This document shows positions 35,860 to 46,529 of a stretch of 64,000 nt of DNA, piece after piece. The stretch comes from Cricetomys ansorgei (Eukaryota; Chordata; Mammalia; Rodentia; Nesomyidae): assembly GCA_026225945.1 (NCBI GenBank), contig JAMJFZ010004061.1:22184001-22248000 (forward strand). Reading direction: 5' to 3'. The notes beneath the pieces were generated by a model. That model made no database searches and was not told the DNA's origin. It worked only from the letters and a program-made list of their open reading frames with translations. The position numbers and the translations under genes are program-made. The stretch's first letter is position 1. Every line of letters starts with the position of its first letter.

Positions 35860-36480
35860 CCTAATTCTATCCTCATCATGGTCCCTTCCACCCCATTTTC
35901 TGTATTACAGCAAGAGTGGGTTCATTTAAGCCCAAATATGACCACACTGTATACATGTGCACATGTATGTACATGTGTTCGTACACACACATACACAGAC
36001 CTAGCTTAAAATACTTCCTTGTATTCTTATTGCTTAGAGGCTAAATGTGGAAAATATTACTTGTCCCTTACAGTCCTACACTTGCTGCACCTCTCATATT
36101 TTATCTTTGACCTTGTTCCTCCACACTGCCTGCCCTCCAGATCTCACACACTCTAAGCTTCCCCACTAAAGACTCTGCTCATGCCAGCAGCTCAGCTGCC
36201 AGAGACTTTCTCCTGCACATTCATTGGAGTCCAACTCCAGCACCACATCATCAACCAGGGCCTTTCCTTGCTTTGTGGACTAGCTTGAGTTTTTGAGATC
36301 ACATGTTCAGTTGGCATCTTGATTTTCTCTGCATAGCATTAGCCCTGTTGCAGCTTTATATGCACTGTGGGCTTAACATTTAGTGAATTTACTTTCCTCA
36401 CTAGAGTATGTGCTGCACAGAGGAAGGGTCCCCCCAACTCAGTTATTTTCTTCACTACTATATTCCACTGACAAGATGGT
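35860..36480 (+). mobile_element. L2 fragment (3' part)
   Basis: Sense L2 blocks in order: TTGACCTTGTTCCTCCACAC, TGCCAGCAGCTCAGCTGCCA, ACCAGGGCCTTTCCTTGCTT, CTAGAGTATGTGCTGCACAG and AACTCAGTTATTTTCTTCAC. Matches the L2 3' region ('gaggccttccctgacc..ctagaatgtaagctccatgagg'). No open frame. Confidence 0.7.
35951..35968. repeat. 18-bp perfect palindrome
   Basis: ATACATGTGCACATGTAT equals its own reverse complement. It lies in alternating purine-pyrimidine sequence (CA/TG-rich, 35950-36000), which favours Z-DNA or cruciform extrusion. Confidence 0.9.
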
Positions 36481-36484
36481 GATG

Positions 36485-36830
36485 ATTACTTTTCGGGTTG
36501 GCCTAAGTGTTGGATGAACATGTGAACAATTGTCTCCTCACAACAGCACCTCACTCATGCACTTGGGAACTGCAATAAATATGCAATAAACCACAGGAAT
36601 AGAGGATCAGGACTAAGATTTCAGCTTATTTTGCCTCTCAGTTATGAGGTTCATTTCCTTTAACTATTCAGAGTCCCAGAAGATGTATCACTTGAACAGA
36701 GGATTTCATCTAGCTCCAGCCTGCCCATTAGATTTGACATTACAGACAAGGAAGGAAATTTTCATCATCTTCATGTAAGGAACTATGAAAAACACAACTC
36801 CAAATTGGTATATTTCCCCTTTCCTTACAA
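36485..36830. other. Unique non-coding sequence
   Basis: Nothing recognised. Confidence 0.45.
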
Positions 36831-36835
36831 AAAGA

Positions 36836-37040
36836 GAGATTTATTTTTATATGTTGCATGTCTGCCTGCATGTATGTGTACCATGTGTGTGCCTGGTACC
36901 CAAGGTGGCCAGAATGTATGGTATCTTCCAGAACCAGAGTTATTGATAGCTGTAAGCTACCATGTAGGTGCTGGGAATAGAACCTAGGTCCTATGCAAGA
37001 GCCACAAGTTTGCTTAACACTTAAGCCATCTCTCTGTCTG
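36836..37040 (-). mobile_element. B3 SINE
   Basis: Tail-side TTTATTTTTATATGTTGCAT, then GCCTGGTACCCAAGGTGGCC, CATGTAGGTGCTGGGAATAG and AACCTAGGTCC, and head TTAAGCCATCTCTCTGTCTG; antisense B3, about 205 bases. Confidence 0.85.
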
Positions 37041-37044
37041 AATT

Positions 37045-38068
37045 CTTTTTTTTTCAAAGTTAAATTTACTAACAGGCAAGGACTATATGAAAAACTTTTA
37101 GTTTGAGTGTACCTATCTTTATGATTCGGAGGGTGGCTAGACATTTAATAGGCAGAAGTAGGAGGATCGTGTTCCCCACAAAAAGAGACAGAATGTCTTT
37201 TCTGGGGCTGCAGAGGTGAGTCCCAGATGCATTTGTTAGAATCTAAAATATTCCACAGGTAAAACAGATGGCTCTGCTGAGGTCCACAGCCGAGCCTGTT
37301 TATAGTGTCTGGATGGCTAGTTATCAAGGAAGTTATAAGAGTAAATTCAGATCTGGATGGAGTGTGTTAAATAAGATGACCTCTAAGGTTCTTTCTCTGA
37401 GATTCTATATTTGGTCTAAATTTCATGTTACATTTTGGGCCTGGGAGTAGACAGTAAAACACAGAATGGTAAGAAGCTTCTGAACAGCCCTGGCAGAATT
37501 TATTGTGCAGCATTTTGAGCCTAGATCCCAGGATTCAGAGTAAACCTGAGCTCAGAGTAGTGGCTGTATAGATTTTATGACAACTCTGTCATCAGGGCTT
37601 TGATTATAGTTGTGACAAGTGCAAAATTATTAATGCGTGAGTATTCACAGCTTTCCTTCTCCCCACATCTGCTAGAAATAAACCTAGCCTTGGCTACTCA
37701 GACTCTGTTCTCCATCTTGTTCCTTCCTTAAAAAAAATTGAACCTTCTTTTTCTTTCTTTTCTCTCTTGCTTCTTAAGGCTAATTTTAGCTAATAAAATG
37801 GCACAAGAAAGAGAGCTGACGAGCCATGAGCGTCAGTGTTGGCTGTAAGGGTTGGAATAGGCATGCTCTCAAAGTTTTCACAGAGTGAACTGCAAAGAAG
37901 GAGAGGAGGCATAGACTATGAGGCTTGTTTCCCATCATGCTCTTTGTGAACTATCCTGTGGGTAAAGATAAAGAATGCAAGTCTTTGTGAATTCCCATTA
38001 CCTGTTTAAAATGATTCCACTCTGGGCATAAACTAGAAGGGACAATACTATCTGGTTTTCTTTACTTC
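37045..38068. other. Unique non-coding sequence
   Basis: About 1 kb with no recognised element. Confidence 0.5.
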
Positions 38069-38070
38069 TT

Positions 38071-38257
38071 TTAAAATGATTTATTTTTATTTTATGTGCA
38101 CTGGTGTTTTGCCTGCATGCATGTCTGTGTGAGGGTGTTGGATCCCCTTGAACTGGAGTTACAGACAGTTGTGAGCTTCCATATGGGTACTGTGGATTGA
38201 ACCTGGGTCCTCTGGAAGAAAAGCCAGTGTTCTCAACTGCTGAGCCATCTCTCCAGA
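38071..38257 (-). mobile_element. B3 SINE
   Basis: TTTTATGTGCACTGGTGTTT, GCCTGCATGCATGTCTGTGT, CCCCTTGAACTGGAGTTACA, GAACCTGGGTCCTCTGGAAG and CTGAGCCATCTCTCCAG. The best-preserved B3 in the window. Confidence 0.92.
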
Positions 38258-38384
38258 AACCCCCCGTTCCCACCCCCGGTTTTCAGAGGTCAATATGCAG
38301 AAAACTAGAAGCAAAAGTGCTGTTCCCTCCCTTCCTAGCTAATGGCCAACCTTTCTATTTCCCCAGCAGACTCCAGATGCACAT

Positions 38385-39145
38385 CAACAAACTCAGTACT
38401 CCAGAGGCATTAAGCTCTTTCCTCTCACTCTCCATTTTCTCTGTCCTCTCTTCCATATCAGCCATATTATTTCTCTCCTCTACCCTTTCTCCACAGTATA
38501 CAGACTTGCTGATCCCAGATTCCCCTCTAGCTAATTTCTCTCTCTTTGCTATCAAAGCTCCTTTAAATACTTGATAATTTTTTCTCTCTCCATTTTCACC
38601 ATGGAAATAAAGCCTAATGGTTCAGTGTTGGTCTCATCAGTCAATTTCTTAGAAGTATTTGATAGTGTTCATCCCTCCCTCATCTCTGAAACTTAAAATA
38701 CTTAAGCTTCTAAGATGTCTATCTTCATTTCTACTTTAGCTCTAAGGTTTATAAACTGGCTTTTCTATCTCTCCCTGACCTTGATCAATACGTTCCATAT
38801 TAGGCTGTTTCCTGACCTGGTTACCATCTCTGCATTAATCACTCATATAGGAATAAACATCTTCAGCCCTGAACTCTAACCTTGTATGCCTAATTGCCTA
38901 CTGAAGTTGGCTACCCAGATAGCAAAGTTGATACATTCCAACTGAATTACTACACCTTAATTTCCCACATCTGTCCTGCCCTTGAAGACTTCCCCCTGTG
39001 TTGATTGCAACATCTTTTCCAGAGGCTGAGACCATGGTCCTGGGGGAATAGCACTAGCTCACACATCAATCTTAGGAAATACTCTTGTCTCTGCTTTCCA
39101 ACATATTTTCAGAACCTCAGTTCTTCTCAAATATTACGGTTGCCA
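38385..39145 (+). mobile_element. L2 fragment (internal)
   Basis: Long sense L2 piece. The clearest block is CTTCAGCCCTGAACTCTAAC with CTTGTATGCCTAATTGCCTA just after it (consensus 'ccagccctgacctctcc..ctcgtatatccaactgccta'), followed by the expected threonine/leucine-type pyrimidine pattern. Frame is destroyed. Confidence 0.65.
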
Positions 39146-39149
39146 TTGT

Positions 39150-39455
39150 AGAGTAAAGGATCACCCCGTGTCCCCTAGAGTTTGCACATGCTTTTTGAAT
39201 GTGTTCTTCCTGCTGTTTGCCTTTTCCCATCATAGAAGCCAAATTTTATAAAGACATGGACTAATGTGATTCTTAGAGTGAGAGCATTATGGGCAAAAGG
39301 AACCCATGAGACAAAGTGAAAACAAGCTTTCATCTGTGAGATGGCAGAGAGCAAGCCAGGAGGAGCATACAGCCCACTGCCAGGTACCCCCTGATTTCTC
39401 CTCTTCCTCCTGCTGTTCCTCTCCCTCCTCCTTCCTCTTCCTTCTTCTTTTCTTT
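39150..39455. other. Non-coding spacer inside the L2 region
   Basis: No clear element except the pyrimidine-rich tract (about 39390-39455) that forms the antisense tail of the next SINE. Confidence 0.4.
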
Positions 39456-39457
39456 TT

Positions 39458-39529
39458 GAGTGGCATTGGAGTTGCAGGGTCTTATTCATGTGAGGCAAGT
39501 AGTCTATCACCAAATCCCCATTCCCAGAC
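39458..39529 (-). mobile_element. ID-like SINE remnant
   Basis: GAGTGGCATTGGAGTTGCAG, TTCATGTGAGGCAAGTAGTC and TATCACCAAATCCCCATTCC: antisense ID-like, preceded by a TCC/TTC tract. Confidence 0.55.
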
Positions 39530-39639
39530 CATTTTCTTTGATGATAGTGTTCCTAATTTTCCTCATTTCATTGTAGTTCTCAAAACCTTTAGGAAGTTTC
39601 ATTTCGGGATTGAAGTTCTAGTCTTGGAACCATTCAGTA

Positions 39640-40018
39640 TGCTCCATATTCCCTGGCTGCCTCTCCATAGTCCTTTCTGCATATCCCTCCTCTCACTATG
39701 TCCTTACTCATAAATCACCTTGTGAAATACGCAAAGTCTGCTCCCTCGGGGATTCCACACCAACTCACACCCAGCGTCCACAACTTGGAATAGTTTGCTC
39801 ACTCACTTGTTTTTGTCTGATCATATGTGGGCTGATTTGAAAGGTGTTCCTTAACCACCCATCTGCACCAGGATCCTCCCTGGATGCTCACCACCCTGAA
39901 TTTAATGTCCTCCTAGTACTTATCACTATCTGCTATTCATTATATAGTCTACTGCATCTATTTTCCATACCAGCAATGCCTGGTTACTATCTACTGAATT
40001 AATGTTCAGTGACTCTCA
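39640..40018 (+). mobile_element. L2 3' end
   Basis: CCATAGTCCTTTCTGCATAT, AGTACTTATCACTATCTGCT, CATACCAGCAATGCCTGGTT and CTATCTACTGAATTAATGTT follow the L2 3' end ('agcacttatcaccatctg..tgtatccccagcgcctagaa..tgaatgaa'). It may be the same insertion as 38.4-39.1 kb. Confidence 0.65.
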
Positions 40019-40019
40019 T

Positions 40020-40730
40020 TCAATGGGTTAGAGAGAAAGTAATGAATATAATATAAACATGTTCTTTGCTGACTCTTTGTGGCCCTTAATGTTCAGTGCC
40101 TTCTTATTGTTCTCTGAGAAGCTGGACCTCCTGGGACTATTGAGATAGGACACCACATTCAACAACTTAACATTAGAGGTCTAGAGCATTAAGTCATCTG
40201 TGGATGTGGACCTGTTGGCAAGTGTTTGTACCTGTTAGGACTCTGGCAAAAAGAACCAGTGAGATCTATTTAGTGTTCAGTTAAGTAACAGATCCTTGTG
40301 ACTCTGCTATGATCCATAAAGCAGGCATGCAGTACGTGTATTGAAGTCTGTAGAGTAGGCAGAATGCTCTAGCTGGCAACAAAGTTTTTTTGTTGACCAC
40401 CTGTATTCTCTGTGCAGAAGGGATGGGCACTCTTTCATCCACTTATCATACCTTGCAGGGACCTTCTAATGACAGCTGTGACTGGTGGAGGTCCTCACCC
40501 TCACTTTGACAGCTATTTGAAATCCAGGGCTCTGCCAAGTTCTTTGTATCTTAATACTACTACCCTTTAATTATATAGAATTACAACACCATCAATCACA
40601 TATGCTGCATTAAAGCATTGACTCCTGGAGTATTCTAAGTTTCCTTCAAAAGTACTTCTTAAGAACATTCAAAGTGCAAGAAAAAACCGCAAAGAAAGCC
40701 AAATCTTGCCCTTCTATAAGTGACAGTTTG
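40020..40730. other. Unique non-coding sequence
   Basis: Nothing recognised. Confidence 0.5.
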
Positions 40731-40735
40731 AGGTG

Positions 40736-40950
40736 ACTGTTTTTATTTTAAGGGGGGAAAGTCTTATTTTGGTTCCCAGTTCCAGAGGTTACAGTCTGTT
40801 ATGGCAGTGGGCAGGAAAGACATGGTATCAGGAGGGCAACTGCTCACATTTCATCTGCACACAGGAAGGCAAACATAAACAGGAGGTGGGGCCCATCAAT
40901 AAAGTCTTAAGGCTCTTCCTAGAGACCCACTTCCTTCAGTATGACTCCAC
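40736..40950 (-). mobile_element. Rodent interspersed repeat (family uncertain)
   Basis: TTATTTTGGTTCCCAGTTCC, GGCAGTGGGCAGGAAAGACA, GGAGGTGGGGCCCATCAATA and GACCCACTTCCTTCAGTATG follow a common rodent repeat read as 'ggcttacagttccagagg..ggaaggcatggcagcagg..gacccacttcctccagc'. LTR or L1 3' end; I could not decide which. Confidence 0.45.
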
Positions 40951-40954
40951 AAGG

Positions 40955-41260
40955 TGGTTATTTTTATATTAAGTTGATATCTAGGTATTTAGTCAAGTAC
41001 TATCCTAGATGTTTCTATGGAGGTATTATTTCTTAGACAAGAACAGCATTTACAAAGGCAAACTTCAAGTAAAGCGTGTGTTCTTCCACTATATGGGTGG
41101 GACTCAGCCCTTTTATCTTAAGGCCATCAACAGATTGGACGGTTATGAAAGAGGAAGGAAGGAAGTTTCTTTTGAACACAATTTTAACACTCAATTCTTT
41201 GTGTCTCCAGCCTTTGTGTATTCAGGAGGGCCCATCCTGAAGCTCATCCCTACTCTCAAT
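40955..41260 (+). mobile_element. Old interspersed repeat, relative of the one at 23.5 kb
   Basis: GATATCTAGGTATTTAGTCA, AGTACTATCCTAGATGTTTC, TATGGGTGGGACTCAGCCC and AAGGCCATCAACAGATTGGA match, in order, the eutherian repeat 'agatatttggtcaaacatta..tgggtgggcctcatccaat'. Family not named. Confidence 0.5.
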
Positions 41261-41284
41261 CTCTCTCTCTCCTCTCTCTCTGTG
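41258..41284. repeat. (TC)n tract
   Basis: CTCTCTCTCTCCTCTCTCTC, a short simple repeat. Confidence 0.85.
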
Positions 41285-41289
41285 AGTGT

Positions 41290-42815
41290 ATACTTTTTAT
41301 GATTGAGCATACATTCTGAGTAATATGTTATCAGGCAATTTACTAGTGTAATGCCAAGAGAGTCGTAACGTTGATCTACATGGCACAGTCTACCACACAC
41401 TTCACTGAGTTATAAACAGCATGTAGGTAAGTAAATATGGCATGCATGCAAGAGATACAGTCAACATGAGATGCATGAGGCTGCTTCTGGCAGAACGTGG
41501 CACACCACTTTATAGGAAATAGTTAATAAGTAAGAATATATTTTAAAACAATGATAACCAGTATAGCAAATACACAGCAGCAGTATTTTTTTTAATCACT
41601 GTCCAATGTGATACATTGCACACGATTGTATGCATGCTCCTTTTACATGGCTGCTGGTGCAGTAAGTTTGTTCATGCAACTACCTGTACAAACACACAGA
41701 TAGTGCAGTGTGCTTGCATGGCTGTGATGTCACTAGGGGATGGGAACTTTTCAGGTCCACCACTCTCATGGAACCAATGCCTGGGGCCCATGAGTGTATG
41801 TGTCTGTGTGTATTTACATGGTTTCCTACCCATTTCTCTTTGGAGAACACTGAATAACACCATCTAATGGGAGAAGAGCTACACTATTCAGAAGCCACAA
41901 TTTTAAAAGTTCAGATGTCAAATCAGAACAATGACAAATGTTGCTAAGGAGGTGCGAATGGAGCTAAGGGCACCTGGCTTAGAAGGGTGCGTACTAATTA
42001 TAGGGATCAGAGAAGCCATCTCCCAAATGTCTAAAGCCTCAGAGTTGGGAACATGTTAGAGCTGGGATTAATTAGACCCCCAGAGCCTCTGCTTTGAGCC
42101 TCCAATACCCATTCATGGTCAAGAGAATTTGGGAACTGCTCAAGCTATACTTGCCTGCCACTAAGGCACACTGTTCTCCGGGCTGTGCTATTTTCAGTTT
42201 GGTGACTCATTCTTCTCACATATCACATACATGCATACCTACATGTGTTAGGTACCATGGCAAACGAGGGGAGCTCAGACACCAGTGTTGCCTGGGTTCC
42301 AGGAAAGCTCAGCTTAGAGAGGAAGGCAAACATGTCCATCCAGAGTATCATCTGTGTGAGAGGAATGGGAACAGATGCAGAGAGAAAGTTACTGCATGCT
42401 GAGTTGGGAAAGATGCTGGGCTCTGGATTGTGTTCTAGCATGACTGACTGGGAAGACAGGCACAGAATGACCTTGTGAAAGTAGCAGCTCACATAAGGAT
42501 CCTAAGGACAGACTGCATGGTAGAGCTTTTAGAGGGACTTCGTGGGGAAATACTGAGATTGGTCAAAGAGGCAGTTGAACTAGGAGAAGGTAGGCAAGAA
42601 CTTTCAGTGTGGTTTTCATGGGAGGAAACGAAGGAATGGCAGGATGGACTGGGTTGGCTAGTCTGAATATTTTTAGTGGGCAATGGTACAAGAGCCATCT
42701 CTGCTCCTTTAATATCTGGCCCTTGAGTGATTCTATGTAAGGACTGCAGTTCAGACAGATAATGGAAGTAATTAGGGGATAGCATTAGATTGAGTATGGA
42801 GAGGGTCACAGGCAA
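41290..42815. other. Unique non-coding sequence with overlapping chance frames
   Basis: Several frames at 42094-42815 overlap on both strands (plus: 42094-42402, 42245-42478, 42475-42666; minus: 42223-42492, 42489-42815). None has recognisable similarity and stop codons are merely sparse here. No repeat assigned. Confidence 0.4.
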
Positions 42816-42821
42816 GTGGTT

Positions 42822-43155
42822 GGTTGCTGTGGAATATCTCCCGAAGGCTCATGGGTTGAAGGCTCAGTCTCTAGCTGGTGGTGCTGTTAGCAGGTTTTCC
42901 AAACTTTAGGAGGTTAGGCTTAATTGAAGGAAGTTATGTCACTGAGGCTGTGCTCTTGGAGACTGTATTGTGTACCCTTCCTCTATCCTGTATACCAAGA
43001 GGCAAGCACATTTCCCATCTGCCATGGTGACTCTGCCTTGGCTTCAAAAAGCTGGCCATGATCTGCAATGGTGATCCAAAATGAATCTTTCCTTCTTTAA
43101 GTGGGTCCTCTTGGGTACTGTGTCCTGGGGACAGAAAGCCATCTCACACAACTGA
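42822..43155 (+). mobile_element. MaLR-like LTR
   Basis: CCGAAGGCTCATGGGTTGAA, CTAGCTGGTGGTGCTGTTAG, CAAACTTTAGGAGGTTAGGC, ATCCAAAATGAATCTTTCCT and TTTAAGTGGGTCCTCTTGGG: the same family as the split LTR at 29.8-30.5 kb, here uninterrupted. The AATAAA is mutated to ATGAAT. Confidence 0.65.
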
Positions 43156-43159
43156 TACT

Positions 43160-43760
43160 CTAGTAATTCATTAACCCTTCAAGACATAGTTTTCACAACA
43201 GGGTCTGTCAAACCCTGTGATATGAAAGTACTCATCACAGTAGAGAAAATAAAGGTATCATTAATGTAACCATGATTGAATATTCCCAGAAGACATTGTA
43301 CAAGGTACCACAAGGATGGAGCTATGAAAGCTACCAAGTTAGGGATGATGAGTGTATGAGGAGGATAGAAAGGAGCACACAGGTTAAGAGTAGGTATGTG
43401 TGGGGGTTGTAGACTAGGAGTTAAGTGTCATAATATGGAACTGGATTTTATCTTCCAGGCAGGAGGGAACATCAAAAGCTGCCTCACGAAGCCCACTGAT
43501 GAAGAGACAGCAATTTGAGTCCCTTACAAAGTGGCCCGTTTCAAACCAGCTGGGCTTTCCCTAAGCATTACTTTCAGTGAATCTCCTTTGAAATGTTTAT
43601 CTGCTCCCCACCTGCTGCCCAGGTAAAGGCTTTAGATGTTTTCCTTTTTAAAATATTTAATGTATTAATTTCACAGATGAGGAGAGAAATCATATTAAAT
43701 CCCCCTACACAATTAGCCAGACTGCAAATACGTTTTCAGAAACAAAGATGAATCTTGTCA
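43160..43760. other. Unique non-coding sequence
   Basis: Nothing recognised. Confidence 0.5.
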
Positions 43761-43765
43761 TGTTC

Positions 43766-43791
43766 TAATTAAACCCTGAAAGGTTTAATTA
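43766..43791. promoter_or_regulatory. Perfect 10-bp inverted repeat with TAATTA sites
   Basis: TAATTAAACC (43766-43775), loop CTGAAA, GGTTTAATTA (43782-43791). Both arms carry the homeodomain core TAATTA. It could bind a homeodomain dimer or simply be a chance hairpin in A+T-rich DNA; conservation is the test. Confidence 0.35.
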
Positions 43792-43794
43792 AAA

Positions 43795-44095
43795 AGCATC
43801 ATTTGGAGCGAAGCAGTTTAGGAGGAATTGGGGCTTAGCTTTCTGACTATGGGAACACAGAACTTCCTGTCCCACTTTCTTTGCCTAGGGTGGAGGTAGC
43901 AGATGCACACATGAAGGAAGCAACTCTCCAGCCATGAGGCAGGGTTGTGTTTTCTACTTGTACAAAGCACTGGCTCAGAGGCAGCAGAGAGCTGGGGAAT
44001 GGTTTAAAGGAAATGGCTGAAAAGTCCCACTACCTCTAAGAACTCACTGGCCACATGGTAACAGTGAGGTGCCTTAGCACTACACTGACTTCTGT
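43795..44095. other. Unique non-coding sequence
   Basis: Nothing recognised. Confidence 0.45.
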
Positions 44096-44099
44096 GTCT

Positions 44100-44280
44100 T
44101 TGCTCACAACCACTCCATGAAGTAGGTCTTCCAAGTAGGGAAACTGAGGGCACAGAGATGAGACACAGAGGCTAAGACAGGTGCCCTGGCTTTTCTCAGG
44201 GTACGAGTGAGGAGCCAGGGAGTCCTGGTACAGAGAATTTGCTTTACATTTAAGTCCAAGTGCTTCCTCGTCTGGAGACT
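44100..44280 (-). mobile_element. MIR SINE
   Basis: Antisense MIR core: AGTAGGGAAACTGAGGGCAC, GAGACACAGAGGCTAAGACA, then GTGAGGAGCCAGGGAGTC. Confidence 0.75.
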
Positions 44281-44284
44281 TGGT

Positions 44285-44600
44285 GCCTCCTTCCTACACC
44301 ATAAAGTGGGGTAAAAAGAACTTGAAATGTGGTTATGAGATCGGAGTAAAATGATGCATGTGAGTCTATAACAGAGCATGTCTGAGGTACAAGAGTGGTT
44401 AACACTTCTCCCAGTAACGTCAGATGAGACGAACAGGCTCCAGCAGGATTTCAGGGTATTTACGAGCCATGATATATCTCAGAATGGAAGAGAATTACAG
44501 TACTAAGACTAAGACTTGACAGCTAAAATATAACTTCTGCAGAACACTACAGTGTATGTGCAAATGATACCAGAGTCTTACTTGAAACCATGTAAATGCA
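44285..44600. other. Unique non-coding sequence
   Basis: Nothing recognised. Confidence 0.4.
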
Positions 44601-44604
44601 TTTA

Positions 44605-44735
44605 ACCATTAGTTAAAAAAAATGCTCACTATGGCCATGAACGAGGCCCTACAGCATTTGGTCCATGTCCCTCTTCTCTTGTCACTCCTTCTTTGCTAAA
44701 AATACCTTGGCACAGTGGTTACCCTTCTGCTTCTC
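44605..44735 (+). mobile_element. L2 fragment
   Basis: GAGGCCCTACAGCATTTGGT then CTCTTGTCACTCCTTCTTTG matches L2 'aaggccctacatgatctgg..ccactctccccttgctcact'. Confidence 0.5.
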
Positions 44736-44744
44736 TGACAAGTG

Positions 44745-44895
44745 CATGCTTTATGCCAGACACTGTGCAGAGCTTCGATAGGTGGATTATCTCATTTAAT
44801 TCTCACGACAGACTTAGGAGGTGGGCCCTAGTGTTTATCTATACTCTTCAGTTGTAGGAAGCTAGACTGTGGCCAGTTAGTGGCTATCCTTAGAA
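44745..44895 (-). mobile_element. MIR SINE
   Basis: Antisense MIR: GCTTTATGCCAGACACTGTG, TTATCTCATTTAATTCTCAC, then a degraded core ending in GTGGCCAGTTAGTGGC. Confidence 0.8.
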
Positions 44896-44899
44896 ATAC

Positions 44900-45968
44900 A
44901 TGTTTAGTAACTAGTTTTGCTGCAATTCAAATCTTCTTAATGCACCAGCTTCATAGTCCAAACACTTGACAAGATACGGCACTCCTGAGTTTCACCTTTC
45001 CTGAAATCCTGTAGCCACTCCAAGTCAATGTTGGTTGAATGAGGAGCGGATTGGCTAGGGAGTGAAAACCCAGATTAGTTCTGAAGATGGACAGAAGCCA
45101 GCATGCTCAGCAAGCCAAGCCTGACTCATAAAGGAGACAATGTGTGAATTTTCAAAGTCTGAGGGTGACAAGTACATCATTGTATTTTTTCCCCAAATGA
45201 TCCTCATTGGGTGTGAAGCTTGACTTTAGCACTTGAACTGCCCTTTCTTGATGAGTTTGAACCAGCTTCAAGGCTATAATCTTGTGTTCCTTCCATTTAC
45301 ACAAGAGACAGTCACATTATAACGATGGCATTGAATTTAATTTTCCTTGTTCATCTTAGCACCCCTCCCAGTATTAATTCTTAATTAATCTTTGGATTAG
45401 GACAAGCAGCAGGCCATGTGATGACTGACCAGACACATTAGAACGAATGCCACACGCTTTTGTCCTGCTTCCTTGCTACAGGCCAAGTGGCTGGCCGCCA
45501 AATGTCAACCTTCACAGCTCGATGAGTCTCTTTCTGAGCCTGTCAACAACACAGTATAAGAAATACCATCGTTTTTTTTTTTTTTTTCTTTCTCCAAGCA
45601 ACAGCAGAGCAAGCCAGATGTTCATCCTCAAAAATGCATGGAGGGAAACAAAAGCACTATGATTTATTGAGAACATACACATTTCATCGATGATCTGGGT
45701 TCAAAATGGCTTGTTTCAAATAAAATCAAAGCTAACGTTCAAAGAAGGTTTCCTTGATGCAACACATAAGAAAAAGCATAGAAGTCCCTTGAACTAAAGT
45801 CTCTCTGGGTTAAAATGGATGCTTGTCATTGTTTATAATAGCTATGTTCTGTAGAGCCACTGAAATATGCTGAAATAGCAAACATGAAGCCACTGTTCCC
45901 AAGGGAAATACAGAGTTAGGCTCTTGCAGGTCTCTGGTCACATTTAAGACACCCAATTGACATAACTT
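44900..45968. other. Unique non-coding sequence with a T run
   Basis: Holds a T16-type run near 45571-45587; no gene or repeat recognised. Confidence 0.5.
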
Positions 45969-45970
45969 TC

Positions 45971-46112
45971 AGTTTTTAAAGATTTATCTTCTTAAATTAT
46001 ATGTATATGTGTGTATCCTTGTGTGAGTCTGTGCAGGTGCCCGTGGAGTCCAGAAAAGGGCATTGTATCCCTGAAGCTGGAGCTACAGGTGGTTATGAAC
46101 CACTTGACATAC
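45971..46112 (-). mobile_element. B3 SINE, head missing
   Basis: TTTTTAAAGATTTATCTTCT, GTGCCCGTGGAGTCCAGAAA and CTGGAGCTACAGGTGGTTAT: antisense B3 lacking the tRNA-like head. Confidence 0.75.
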
Positions 46113-46144
46113 ATGTACACAGACAAAACCTGGCAAAGTTATAT

Positions 46145-46522
46145 TGTGCCTGTTAGCTTTTGTCAACTAGACACAGACTAGAGTCATCTGGGAGGAGGGA
46201 ATTTCATTTGAGGAACTGCCTCCATCAGATTGACCTGTGAGCACACCTGTGGGCCATTTTCTAAAGTAATGATTGGTGTGGCAGGGCCCAGCCCACTGTG
46301 GAAGGTGCCACCACTGGAAGGTGGATCTGGGGTGTATAAGCAAGCAAACTGAGCAAGCATAGAGTGCAAGTCAGTGAGCAGCATCCCTCCACTGTCTCTT
46401 TCAGTTCCTGCTTCTATCTCCTGACCAGACTTCCTCAAGTGATGCATTGTGACCTGGGAGTTGTGGGATGAAATATAGGTTTTCCTTCCCAATTTTCTTT
46501 TGGTTTATATTTTATCAAATTA
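46145..46522 (+). mobile_element. Rodent LTR-like repeat
   Basis: TTTTGTCAACTAGACACAGA, GAACTGCCTCCATCAGATTG, GCAGGGCCCAGCCCACTGTG, CTTCCTCAAGTGATGCATTG and GATGAAATATAGGTTTTCCT follow a very common muroid repeat that reads 'tgtcaacttgacacaaactagagtcatctgg' and ends near 'gaaataaaccctttcct'. It has LTR features (TGT start, near-3' AATAAA type, TATAAG at about 46336), but I cannot name the family. Confidence 0.65.
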
Positions 46523-46529
46523 TACACAT

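Noticed and set aside
36740..37144. 134-codon minus-strand frame
   Set aside because: Its middle is a B3 SINE; sequence such as the QTCGSCIGPRFYSQHL part is tRNA-like SINE sequence translated.
39306..39713. 135-codon frame with Ser/Phe/Leu-rich core
   Set aside because: Built on the TCC/TTC tract and ID-like SINE between L2 pieces.
42094..42815. Cluster of overlapping frames on both strands
   Set aside because: Five mutually overlapping frames with no shared direction, no recognisable product and no splice or promoter context.
46184..46492. 102-codon minus-strand frame
   Set aside because: Lies wholly inside a common rodent LTR-like repeat read in antisense.
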